Notes under the pieces: generated by a model
Seen by the model: the letters and a program-made list of their open reading frames with translations, nothing else
Told to the model about the DNA's origin: nothing
Database searches by the model: none
Translations under genes and position numbers: made by a program
Part shown: positions 59,501 to 64,000 of the stretch, in pieces
Position numbering within the stretch: the stretch's first letter is position 1
Layout of the letters: each line of letters starts with the position of its first letter
Assembly (NCBI RefSeq): GCF_029338175.1
Contig: NZ_CP119862.1
Location: 2,604,001 to 2,668,000, forward strand
Reading direction: 5' to 3'
From: Citrobacter enshiensis
Lineage (GTDB): Bacteria; Pseudomonadota; Gammaproteobacteria; Enterobacterales; Enterobacteriaceae
Length of the DNA: 64,000 nt

Positions 59501-61686
59501 CCCGACGTTCCGCCATTGCCAATCTGCAATGTGCCGCCGCTAATCGTGGTACCACCGGTCCAGGTATTTGCGCCACTTAAGACCAGTGTCCCTGTATTGG
59601 CCTTGTTCAATCTTCCAGCGCCTGAAACCACACCATTCATAGTCAACGTGGTACCTGACGCAACATCAAAGGTACCTGCACCATTGAGATCGACCGCACG
59701 CCCTGAGGCAAAGGTGGCCGTAGAGGCAAGCGTACCGCCGTTAAACTGCAGGAGCCCCGTTGCCGCCCCCATATTACTGTCACTCGCGACAACGACCCGA
59801 CTTCCTGTCCAGAAGCCGATCCCACCGGTATGGGTATTATTACCGGTCAGCAGCACTATACCGCCTGGCGTCCCTCCGCCATAGAAATAGAGCCGGCCTC
59901 CGCCAGATACGGTGCCGTTTAAGGTGATAATCGAGCCATTATAAGCATCTAAATTCGCAGAGGCATTCATAGCAATATTACGTGTCAGCGCACTGCTCGA
60001 CATCACACGCAAAAAACCGCCACCGGTATAGGTTATTCCACCAGCCGCGTTACTGCTCAGGTTACTCTCATCGTTTATTTGTAAGGTGCCACCATTGATG
60101 TTCGTCGTGCCGCTATAGGTGTTGTTGGTCCCGGTGAGGATCACCGTACCGCCATTTACGCCAAAGCTGCCAGCACCAACAATCGGAGAGGCTAAGGTTA
60201 TGCTTCCACTTGAAGAACTAAAGAAACCAGTCGCACCACTGTTGATGGTAATGGTGCGCGACGTCGCGAATGCTGAGGGAGCCTGAAAGTAACCCGTCCC
60301 GTTATTGAACGTGATACCACCTGACGCAGCGCCGAGGTTGTTGTCATTATTGACAATGATCCCACCGTTGCCACCGATAAACGTACCGCCACTGTAAGTG
60401 TTTGCTCCGGTAAGCGTTATCCAGTTTCCAGCATTCTGGTTGACAGTACCGGTTCCCGAGATGGTACCGGCAAAAGTATAGGCAGCACCCCGACTAAAGA
60501 TCAGAGCACCGTTGTTTGCGATGTTACCCGAGATCGAACTCGACCCACCATTCAGTTCCAACGTGGCGCCAGAGGCAATCGTCGAACCACTGACGCTGTT
60601 GTTGGCATTCGTCAGCACCAGCTTGCCTGCGGAAACATCCACCCCGCCGGTAAAAGTATTAATTCCGCTCAACGTGGTTGTGCCGCTGCCAATATTTTGC
60701 AGTGAGCCAGTCCCTGAAATCACGCCGCCATAGGTGTACGCATTGCTCCGGTTAAAGGCTAACACGCCGTTGTTGACCGTCGCCCCCGAACCCAGTGTTC
60801 CTGTGGTACCGCCAGTGCCCACCTGCAAGCTGCCGCCACTGCCGATGGTCGTCGTACCCGTCCAGGTGTTTGCGCCATTCAGCACCGTTGTACCGGTACC
60901 GGTAAAACCGAGTGCTCCGCTGCCAGAAAGTACCCCATTAAAGGTCGCCGTCACTCCGGGGGAGACATTGATATTGCCGCCGCCAGGATTAATGGTCACA
61001 TTGCGGGTTCCATTAAACGCCCCCGTAATGTTCAGGGTGCCCGTCGTCGTCGGATTGCCCAGCGCAAGAACCCCGGCAGCTGCGCCGAGGTTACTGTCGC
61101 TGGAAACTTCCAGCACGCCACCACCAGAAACAGACGTCCCGCCGCTGTAGGTATTCGCACCGCTCAGGATCAGCTTACCGCCCCCTGTTAACGCGAGCAT
61201 CCCGCTGCCGTTAATAATGGAATCGATCGTTGCTGTAGCGCCACTGCTCACATTTATCGCGGACTGTGCCGAAACGGTATCAAGCGATCCACCGGAGAGG
61301 ATATAACCATCAGTGGTGAAGCTCAGATCCTGTACTTTTATCAGGCCCGCGAGCGTCACGGTGCCGCCAGGACCACCAAACCAGGCACTGTCGCCTGCGG
61401 CATTGTTCCACGGCATCGTAATGGTGCCGTTATACCAAGCGCTACTGGTAGTATCCCAGGTACCACTCCCCCCTGAACTCTGCCCTGTCGGCGACCAAAC
61501 TAATGTGGAGGCATTCGCCGCACTGAGCAGCGCCATTCCTCCCAATACGCCCATAGCGGCTCGCCCGGCTCTTTTGGCCAGGCGGCGTTCGCTTTTCGCT
61601 TTTCCATGGGATCTTGCAATCTCCGAGACGACTACCCAGCACTGGAGGCCGGCATTCCAGACAATTTTAAAAACTTTATTCATCAT
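42018..61686 (-). CDS. Giant ESPR-type autotransporter adhesin, frame interrupted by apparent sequence errors
   Basis: One type Va adhesin gene. The product begins with the extended signal peptide region MNKVFKIVWNAGLQCWVVVS, followed by a conventional signal ending near residue 59 (LLSAANAS). The passenger is made of passenger-associated transport repeats ('TGANTYTGGTTISGGTLQLGNGGT'-like blocks, too many to list), interspersed with three WDG/FAVF-type modules near the N terminus and large near-identical modules in the C-terminal half. The end has an autochaperone region (IVAGIYDYSLVKKGADWYLT) and a beta-barrel of about 290 residues closing in LGVKYNF. The printed sequence has frame breaks between about 49.9 and 53.7 kb. 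Against the cleanest repeat copies I count a net 22 extra bases; 19669 minus 22 is 19647, exactly 6549 codons. A genuine pseudogene is the alternative. Confidence 0.85.
45190..50850 (-). repeat. Two tandem copies of a supermodule with 2901-bp spacing
   Basis: The stretch of about 45.19-47.94 kb recurs at about 48.09-50.85 kb. Anchors: AAGCAGCGAC at 46101 and 49002 (difference 2901) and CCGTCCCAGCCGCTGGTG at 47179 and 50083 (difference 2904, which falls to 2901 after removing three apparent extra bases near 49940 and 49998). 2901 bases are 967 codons, so the duplication keeps frame. Confidence 0.85.
50083..51183 (-). repeat. 362-codon repeat, copy 4, error-rich
   Basis: Length 1101 bases; about 15 apparent single-base insertions against the other copies reduce it to 1086. 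Confidence 0.8.
50564..51052 (-). CDS. Giant adhesin, internal open segment with dense errors
   Basis: 162 codons of the fourth repeat. Several single-base insertions (near 50627, 50666, 50680, 50880, 50886, 50913) make the reading alternate between correct repeat sequence and nonsense such as LERDRRTDPKPGSG. It is part of the giant adhesin and not a gene by itself. Confidence 0.6.
   Translation of the reverse strand: MAVASGATLDLNNYDQTARNLSGAGNVTLGSAMLTENAVSDTTFSGTLERDRRTDPKPGSGVFTLSGSNSYSGGTTISAGTLMAQNGAALGTGAVANNAALRLDFAQNGTLANVLSGSGTLNKGRAAALATLTGAGSREGAGDGQRRVRWPLPRAVPLMLPA
51009..52373 (-). CDS. Giant adhesin, internal open segment (third, shortened, and part of fourth repeat)
   Basis: 454 codons. 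It includes the shortened repeat, in which FTLSGSN joins directly to RAAGAGTQVAANSN with 93 codons missing in frame, and ends out of frame (KAGDRQRLCAERER) after an extra C near 51085. It is part of the giant adhesin and has no translation start. Confidence 0.7.
   Translation of the reverse strand: MAKGTQPAVTAQTANLNGTLSLSGYGTAAPASASGIADTQYTVVHTTNGITGDFSSVNLNGAASTVDYLRLAGRVSGNDYNVGYGLSWLEGQAYGTGSFTLAGAADTFNVDVVLGNQAAGTYTSGWDGKTLTKAGAGTLTLSAVNTYTGNTLVNGGKLKAGIANAFAQSANVAVASGATLDLNNYDQTARNLSGAGNVTLGSAMLTENAVSDTTFSGTLSGTGGLTKTGSGVFTLSGSNRAAGAGTQVAANSNLLLSGALTQAAGASLTVAKGTQPAVTAQTANLNGTLSLSGYGTAAPASASGIAGTQYTVVHTTNGITGDFSSVNLNGAASTVDYLRLAGRVSGNDYNVGYGLSWLEGQAYGTGSFTLAGAADTFNVDVVLGNQAAGTYTSGWDGKTLTKAGAGTLTLSAVNTYTGNTLVNGGKLKAGDRQRLCAERERGGGVRGDAGSEQL
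51184..51990 (-). repeat. 362-codon repeat, copy 3, shortened
   Basis: Length 807 bases, exactly 279 (93 codons) less than 1086. The junction near 51653-51660 joins the GAGTQVAANSN block to the TLSGSN block in frame. Confidence 0.8.
51991..53077 (-). repeat. 362-codon repeat, copy 2
   Basis: Length 1087 bases between anchors. Small insertions and deletions near 52385-52475 sum to +1, again giving 1086 when removed. Confidence 0.8.
52468..53460 (-). CDS. Giant adhesin, internal open segment (second 362-codon repeat)
   Basis: 330 codons of passenger in the correct frame, starting inside the block VAKGTQPAVTAQTANLNGTL and ending where base changes near 52460-52475 break the frame. It has no start signal or signal peptide of its own and is not an independent gene. 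Confidence 0.7.
   Translation of the reverse strand: MAKGTQPAVTAQTANLNGTLSLSGYGTAAPASASGIAGTQYTVIHTTNGITGDFSSVNLNGAASAVDYLRLAGRVSGNDYNVGYGLSWLERQAYGTGSFTLAGAADTFNVDVALGNQAAGTYTSGWDGKTLTKAGAGTLTLSAVNTYTGNTLVNGGKLKAGIANAFAQSANVAVASGATLDLNNFDQTARNLSGAGNVTLGSAMLTENAVSDTTFSGTLSGTGGLTKTGSGVFTLSGSNSYSGGTTISAGTLVAQNGAALGTGAVVNNAALRLDFAQNGTLANVLSGSGTLNKTGSGTATLTGTGSGEGAVTVSGGTLAFAQSGAFNAAA
53078..54166 (-). repeat. 362-codon repeat, copy 1
   Basis: Phase set by the anchor CCGTCCCAGCCGCTGGTG. Length 1089 bases; three apparent extra bases (two near 53480-53487, one near 53665) reduce it to 1086. Confidence 0.8.
53569..61686 (-). CDS. Giant adhesin, N-terminal open segment (2705 codons)
   Basis: The first continuous frame of the giant adhesin. 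It carries the ESPR and signal peptide, about 2600 residues of passenger repeats with modules starting STLVWSPTGQSSGGSGTW, TTFWDGTTGHDNSIIDGG and AFWDGMNSGNYNQGSGEG, and the first copy of the 362-codon repeat. The last 40 residues or so (from TGQRHCDPDRDRL) are out of frame after an extra C near 53665. The initiator can be the first or second ATG (61686 or 61683). Confidence 0.85.
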   Translation of the reverse strand: MMNKVFKIVWNAGLQCWVVVSEIARSHGKAKSERRLAKRAGRAAMGVLGGMALLSAANASTLVWSPTGQSSGGSGTWDTTSSAWYNGTITMPWNNAAGDSAWFGGPGGTVTLAGLIKVQDLSFTTDGYILSGGSLDTVSAQSAINVSSGATATIDSIINGSGMLALTGGGKLILSGANTYSGGTSVSGGGVLEVSSDSNLGAAAGVLALGNPTTTGTLNITGAFNGTRNVTINPGGGNINVSPGVTATFNGVLSGSGALGFTGTGTTVLNGANTWTGTTTIGSGGSLQVGTGGTTGTLGSGATVNNGVLAFNRSNAYTYGGVISGTGSLQNIGSGTTTLSGINTFTGGVDVSAGKLVLTNANNSVSGSTIASGATLELNGGSSSISGNIANNGALIFSRGAAYTFAGTISGTGTVNQNAGNWITLTGANTYSGGTFIGGNGGIIVNNDNNLGAASGGITFNNGTGYFQAPSAFATSRTITINSGATGFFSSSSGSITLASPIVGAGSFGVNGGTVILTGTNNTYSGTTNINGGTLQINDESNLSSNAAGGITYTGGGFLRVMSSSALTRNIAMNASANLDAYNGSIITLNGTVSGGGRLYFYGGGTPGGIVLLTGNNTHTGGIGFWTGSRVVVASDSNMGAATGLLQFNGGTLASTATFASGRAVDLNGAGTFDVASGTTLTMNGVVSGAGRLNKANTGTLVLSGANTWTGGTTISGGTLQIGNGGTSGSLGTGNVINNGTLTFNRSDVTSYNNVISGTGAVVQSGSGSTTLSGNNTYTGATTVSAGTLYVNGNQSSATGLTTVASGASLGGNGTIGGSVTVADGGTLAPGASTGAVGTLTIKGNLALSTGSVLNYHLGQAGTVGGSLNDLTIVNGNLTLAGTLNVETSAGGTFDAGVYRIISYSGSLTNNGMVLGSLPSGANATLQTSVAGQVNLINNYAGTTFWDGTTGHDNSIIDGGSGIWNTGVGANSNWTDGSGAANSAYSTNFAVFQGTPGTVTVDNSQGQVAVTGMQFMADGYRIIGDTVELNETTSGSGFSTLRVGDGTAAGSSYTATIDAILGGFTGLSKTDLGTLILTGANTYTGGTNISGGTLQLGDGTTNGSIQGDIANAGTLALKPASGTSMAVSGVVSGSGALRMIGTGTAILTGANTYAGGTTISSGTLQIGDGTTNGTLPGNVVNNAALVFMPRTASTLSYGGIISGTGSVTQNGPGTTVFTGTNTYTGGTTISSGVLQLGDGTANNDGSVAGNVTNNGTLAFKYYGGKTYSGVISGSGDVSQLSGSTTLSGVNTYTGGTTLTGGVLYVSNDNNLGDVSGDLTFNGGGLSGSGSSANIARNITVNSTGGKLYNSLTLSGLISGSGKLTQTGGSVTVTGSSNTWSGGIQVADYGTLIVGAGASLGTGTITGQAVDEVYGGGGNLRAIGNATLANDIFLGFTGYYASNRSLNLNIDAGATLTLQGNISETGRYRGTNGMTKAGSGTLVLDNVSYSSSGAGTVLDVRGGVLQIGSGGTRGTISSTPVTLVANSSLAFNRSDTSIYAGGISGAGYLQQIGSGTTILTGDSTFTGGTIISAGTLQLGNGGTSGWITGNITNNGTLAFNRSDNVKFSSVISGTGALRKAGSGTLTLTGTQTYTGGTTINTGVLQLGDGTTDGSIIGNVNMAGGALAFNASNGSITSQNALISGAGSLTKLGLGTTVLKGSNTYTGATTVSAGALYIDGNQVAATGATTVANGATLGGIGTIGGDVTIANGATLMPGSESGTGGTLTINGNLVLNDLSNLNYQFGKVNGVAQNSRTDVNGNLTLDGRLNVATPAGGTFSAGVYRVFNYNGTLTNNGLVLGTVPAGTTLALQSSVPGQVNLINSTGQLLAFWDGMNSGNYNQGSGEGGAGTWRLLGQTAWADVSGSSNSAYGNKSFAVFGGTAGAVTVDNSFGQVETSGMQFTTTGYAINGSAITLVNSPVDGSTPELRVGDGSDASKTMTATINAILQGATSVTKTDLGTLVLTGANTYTGGTRINGGVLQVSGNTNLGATAGTLSFDGGTLATTAGFTTARVTTLNANGGTLDTASGTTLAMSGAIGGSGALSKTNTGTLILTGTNAYTGGTAINGGIVQVSGDANLGAASGPLSFDGGTLATTGSFSTARTTTLNTGGGILDTAAGTALTMSGVVSGSGALTKTNTGTLTLTNSNTWSGGTTISGGTLQLGNGGTGGSITGNVTNNGALAFNRSDTATFAGVISGSGVVNQTGTGKTVLSGSNSYSGGTTISSGTLVAQNGAALGTSAVTNNATLQLDFATDGTLANVLNGSGTLNKTGSGTATLTGTGSSEGAVAVSGGTLAFGQSGAFNAASLNVASGAAITVSPISNIVLSGAYTQAAGATFNGVADTQAKTAVTAATASLNGTLNITGFGIAAPASASGIAGTQYTVIHTTNGITGDFSTVNLNGAASAVDYLRLAGRVSGNDYNVGYGLSWLEGQAYGTGSFTLAGAADTFNVDVALGNQAAGTYTSGWDGKTLTKAGLGTLTLSAVNTYTGDTLVNGGTLKAGIANAFAQSANVAVASGATLDLNSYNQTARNLSGAGNVTLGSAMLTENAVSDTTFSGTLNGTGGLTKTGSGVFTLSGSNSYSGGTTISAGTLVAQNGSAMGTGAVANNAALRLDFAQNGTLANVLSGSGTLNKTGQRHCDPDRDRLRRGRGDGQRRYAGLCPERCL

Positions 61687-61862
61687 TAACTCGCTAACAA
61701 ATAAGGAACCAGTTCATTTCCCGACAATTATTCAGTCAATTCACTGATTTCATTGTTTTATTCCTGCCCCAGTTCGGGTGTTATCTTTAATTTAAGGTTC
61801 AACTCTTGCGAAGCTTTACTTTCATTAGTCAAGCGCCGAAAAACGATACTTAGTGTGCTTAT

Positions 61863-62510
61863 TTATAGTTTTGCCAGTATTGAGTCCATCTCACGAATAT
61901 TAATTTTCAAATGCTTAGATATTTTCTTACGGTAAGTGGCAGCAGTTTTGTAATGAATTCCCATTCGACGTGCGGTTTCAGCCAGCCCCATTTTTTCAGT
62001 CTGGATAACCAACCACTCAAGCTCCCTTTGCGTGAGTCTGATACCTCTGATTTTCTCTAATTTTTCTAATATCAGAGGACTGAGGTTGGTGACACCTTGG
62101 TTATTTTTAGTGAGCTTTATCAGGCGAATTAGCACATTCAAAGGTTCATCGCGATGCACGATTGCATTAGGCTCACGGCCAATCACAGCAGACAATAAAA
62201 ATGGATCGGACAATGCCGTACATACCACCACTTTATAATGACTTGCCTGCACACCCACCTTGATGTTGTCCAGAAATCGTAATCCCTCACACAGAGGTTC
62301 GCTTCCGCTCACGAGTTCAGTAATAACCAGAACCCGTTCTTCAGCAGCAACACTAATATTAAGTTGTGTTTTCAACGCAGAAAACGTTGGTACTCTAAAA
62401 CTAACAGACCGTCCAGCATAGTTATCAACAAGTGTACATAGCCCTACAGCACTAAAATAAACACTGTCCATAACTAATACACGATTGAAAGGAAAAAATA
62501 ACGATTGCAT
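61863..62510 (-). CDS. LuxR-type regulator with atypical receiver-like domain
   Basis: A 215-residue regulator. The C-terminal LuxR/GerE helix-turn-helix covers about residues 150-212 (RLTQRELEWLVIQTEKMGLA, ETARRMGIHYKTAATYRKKI). The N-terminal part has the length and pattern of a receiver domain (VLVMDSVYFSAVGL at the start), but where the phosphorylated Asp is expected the sequence reads VLVITELVSGSE, so ordinary phosphorylation is doubtful, as in RcsA- or FimW-type proteins. GGGGAA precedes the ATG. It lies 176 bases upstream of the giant adhesin on the same strand and is a plausible regulator of it. Confidence 0.82.
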   Translation of the reverse strand: MQSLFFPFNRVLVMDSVYFSAVGLCTLVDNYAGRSVSFRVPTFSALKTQLNISVAAEERVLVITELVSGSEPLCEGLRFLDNIKVGVQASHYKVVVCTALSDPFLLSAVIGREPNAIVHRDEPLNVLIRLIKLTKNNQGVTNLSPLILEKLEKIRGIRLTQRELEWLVIQTEKMGLAETARRMGIHYKTAATYRKKISKHLKINIREMDSILAKL

Positions 62511-62626
62511 ATTTCCCCGAATTCACTGGCATTAATGTAAAAAAAACAAAAAAAAGGATCAGGCAATTATCGTTTTAATGGATAATTAAAGATTAATAGA
62601 TAGTTTAAGATATTAATAATATTTGA

Positions 62627-62932
62627 TTAAAGATTAACATTACCTTTAGCAAAAAAGGTATCAAAGGTGGTAAAAAATTCTTTAAGTTGTTGACTTAAGT
62701 TAACTGCATATTCAGTAGACTCAAGATTACGGCCTTCTCGAATGAATAAAGGCTCATCAAAGTAGTGTCTGACTCGCTTCAGATGGATACTGACCGATGA
62801 CGGAGAACAGCCGAGAATCAAGGATGCACTGTATAAGCTTCCTGTTTCAACAAATGCGATAAATACGAGTATCGATCTAAAATCGACCTCCATAAGACGA
62901 CGATATTTAAAACTACAATCCATTGAACTCAT
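62627..62932 (-). CDS. LysR-type DNA-binding domain protein without effector domain
   Basis: A 101-residue protein from the ATG at 62932 (GAGGTG ribosome-binding site close upstream; a GTG at 62977 would add 15 residues). It has a complete LysR-type winged helix, FIAFVETGSLYSASLILGCS and PSSVSIHLKRVRHYFDEPLF-IREGRN, and then stops after a short helix (AVNLSQQLKEFFTTFDTFFA). The usual 200-residue effector domain is absent and no trace of it is visible downstream, so the gene appears to be a genuine short form or an old truncation. It is on the same strand as the LuxR-type gene, 116 bases before it. Confidence 0.75.
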   Translation of the reverse strand: MSSMDCSFKYRRLMEVDFRSILVFIAFVETGSLYSASLILGCSPSSVSIHLKRVRHYFDEPLFIREGRNLESTEYAVNLSQQLKEFFTTFDTFFAKGNVNL

Positions 62933-62977
62933 ACTCACCTCGCCATCCGATTTTGCTTTTTTGGATTCCAATAGCAC

Positions 62978-62989
62978 TTAAAGTATAGA
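62978..62989 (-). promoter_or_regulatory. Sigma-S-like -10 element upstream of the short LysR-type gene
   Basis: Read on the minus strand the sequence is TCTATACTTTAA, one base different in spacing from the consensus KCTAYRCTTAA. It would place a start about 40 bases before the ATG at 62932. Confidence 0.4.
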
Positions 62990-63399
62990 TTTTTAGTCCA
63001 CTATTCAATACACACGCCCGGAAGAGGGGTAAGCATAAAACATCAATAAAACACCAAATAACCAAACATAAACATCACAATCATCATTAAATACAGCACA
63101 AATAATCAAGAAAAACCGAAAATCTAAGTCATTTGCACTACGCCAAACACCCAAACCAAATGTTAACAACATTTCAACTATTGAAATTAAATCATCATTT
63201 AAAAATCGTTAATTAAAAATAATTATCGTCCTTCATAAAACCTCCCTATGATACCCTTCATATTTTTCTCAACCAAAAGCAACATCCGACATCTGTGTCA
63301 TTCCTCAGACACTAATGCAATGCCTCCAGCAATATCTTTTAAAACAGAGCATTACAGATATAATTATAAATAATTCTACCACTGTGCTGATCGCCAAAA
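62990..63399. other. AT-rich divergent control region
   Basis: About 410 bases between the short LysR-type gene and the divergent phosphodiesterase gene. It has many A/T tracts, as expected for an H-NS-bound region. No gene seen. Confidence 0.4.
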
Positions 63400-64000
63400 A
63401 TGATAATATTGCAAGACTCATTGAACGTTCGTCCGCTTAAAACCTGTCTGGCTCGTGCTATAGCGGCCAGTCTGTTATTTTTCATTTTGGGGCTTAGTAT
63501 TACTCTTTGGCTAACGATCACAAACGTCGCTCAGGATGCCAAAATACAGCTTCAGTATGCCCAACAATCCATTGAGCGGTCCCTCGACAGCGCACGTCAG
63601 ATAGCCTCAACGTCAGCCGGTAGTCTTGGTAAACCTTGTCATGACGTCGTACATAAACTAAGAATGCTGATAGAGATCTCACCAGAAATAAGCAGTATAG
63701 AACTTGCTCGTGGAAATCGTATTTATTGCTCCACTCTTCTTATTTCAGGCAAAGAGCACATTGATTTTGATAGCAGCATGAAAAATCAGATCTATCTGAT
63801 TCACGACTCCTTACCAAAGCAAGAGCAGCCACTCATTGTTTACCAGGAAATTGTCGGTAGCGATGTCATCGCGATAAAACTCTCTGGCCATCATTTGATA
63901 GAAAAACTTGACGCTTTGAGCATCAATTCACCTTTGAACGTAATCATTGGAAGAAACAAATGGACGTATACAGCTTCCTCGACAAATCAAAGACTCTCTC
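63400..64000 (+). CDS. CSS-motif cyclic-di-GMP phosphodiesterase, N-terminal part
   Basis: An open frame from the ATG at 63400 runs to the window edge (200 codons). An in-frame stop at 63388 limits the start. Residues about 17-43 are a membrane helix (ARAIAASLLFFILGLSITLW). The following periplasmic domain carries the CSS-type motif RIYCSTLLI, with a partner cysteine in GKPCHDVV, as in E. coli PdeC (YjcC). Such proteins continue into a second membrane helix and a cytoplasmic EAL domain, which would be outside the window. In the family the disulfide of the CSS domain controls c-di-GMP hydrolysis. It is divergent from the adhesin regulators. Confidence 0.8.
   Translation, partial: MIILQDSLNVRPLKTCLARAIAASLLFFILGLSITLWLTITNVAQDAKIQLQYAQQSIERSLDSARQIASTSAGSLGKPCHDVVHKLRMLIEISPEISSIELARGNRIYCSTLLISGKEHIDFDSSMKNQIYLIHDSLPKQEQPLIVYQEIVGSDVIAIKLSGHHLIEKLDALSINSPLNVIIGRNKWTYTASSTNQRLS

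Noticed and set aside
42018..61686. Several separate autotransporter genes side by side
   Set aside because: Only one signal peptide (at 61.7 kb) and one beta-barrel (at 42-43 kb) are present; the internal segments have no start signals.
63339..63521. 60-codon minus-strand frame near the right end
   Set aside because: It is antisense to the start of the CSS-motif phosphodiesterase gene and has no supporting signal.

Overview
The window looks like chromosomal DNA of an enterobacterium close to Escherichia, most probably a Citrobacter-type species (inference from gene order and protein similarity recalled from memory; no search was run). The left part follows the E. coli order ydhK-sodC-ydhF-ydhL-nemR-nemA-gloA-rnt-grxD-mepH-sodB-ydhP-ynhF-purR-punR-punC-cfa-ribE-mdtK and ends at the tandem valine tRNAs valV-valW. 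Two departures from that backbone stand out: a four-gene chaperone-usher fimbrial operon lies between gloA and rnt (4.3-9.3 kb), and the large helicase gene lhr, which E. coli carries between rnt and grxD, is absent.

From 21.8 kb onward the content is mostly accessory. Between mdtK and the tRNAs are a possible mini-ORF transcript, an OmpC-like porin, a TcyP-like cystine symporter, a urea transporter without visible urease genes, and a 1082-residue autotransporter on the same strand and in the same place as E. coli ydhQ. After the tRNAs comes a 2859-residue cyclic beta-1,2-glucan synthase with a close match to a sigma-S -10 element upstream, then a small group of cold-shock/prophage-type genes (YdfK/YnaE family, a YnfU-like zinc ribbon, an unknown 89-residue protein) and a decayed IS6-family transposase fragment.

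The right third is one minus-strand surface-adhesion locus. A giant ESPR-type autotransporter spans 42018-61686. As printed it is broken into several frames, but all breaks fall in a stretch of near-identical repeats at about 49.9-53.7 kb and look like single-base sequence errors. Comparing repeat copies by hand gives a net excess of 22 bases; removing it leaves 19647 bases, an exact open frame of about 6548 residues. Upstream on the same strand lie an atypical LuxR-type regulator and a LysR-type protein reduced to its DNA-binding domain, and divergently the start of a CSS-motif cyclic-di-GMP phosphodiesterase that runs off the window. Directly downstream on the same strand are two paralogous Skp/OmpH-like genes: one a predicted lipoprotein with Asp at +2 (inner-membrane retention), the other without any signal peptide. 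A giant autotransporter with its own tethered Skp-like chaperone is the most interesting candidate system here.

How the parts fit (inference): the left half supplies housekeeping and stress functions (superoxide, electrophile and methylglyoxal defence, RNA maturation, purine control, membrane cyclopropanation, riboflavin), while the accessory parts concern the cell surface: fimbriae, two autotransporters with closely similar beta-barrels, a porin, periplasmic glucans and c-di-GMP signalling.
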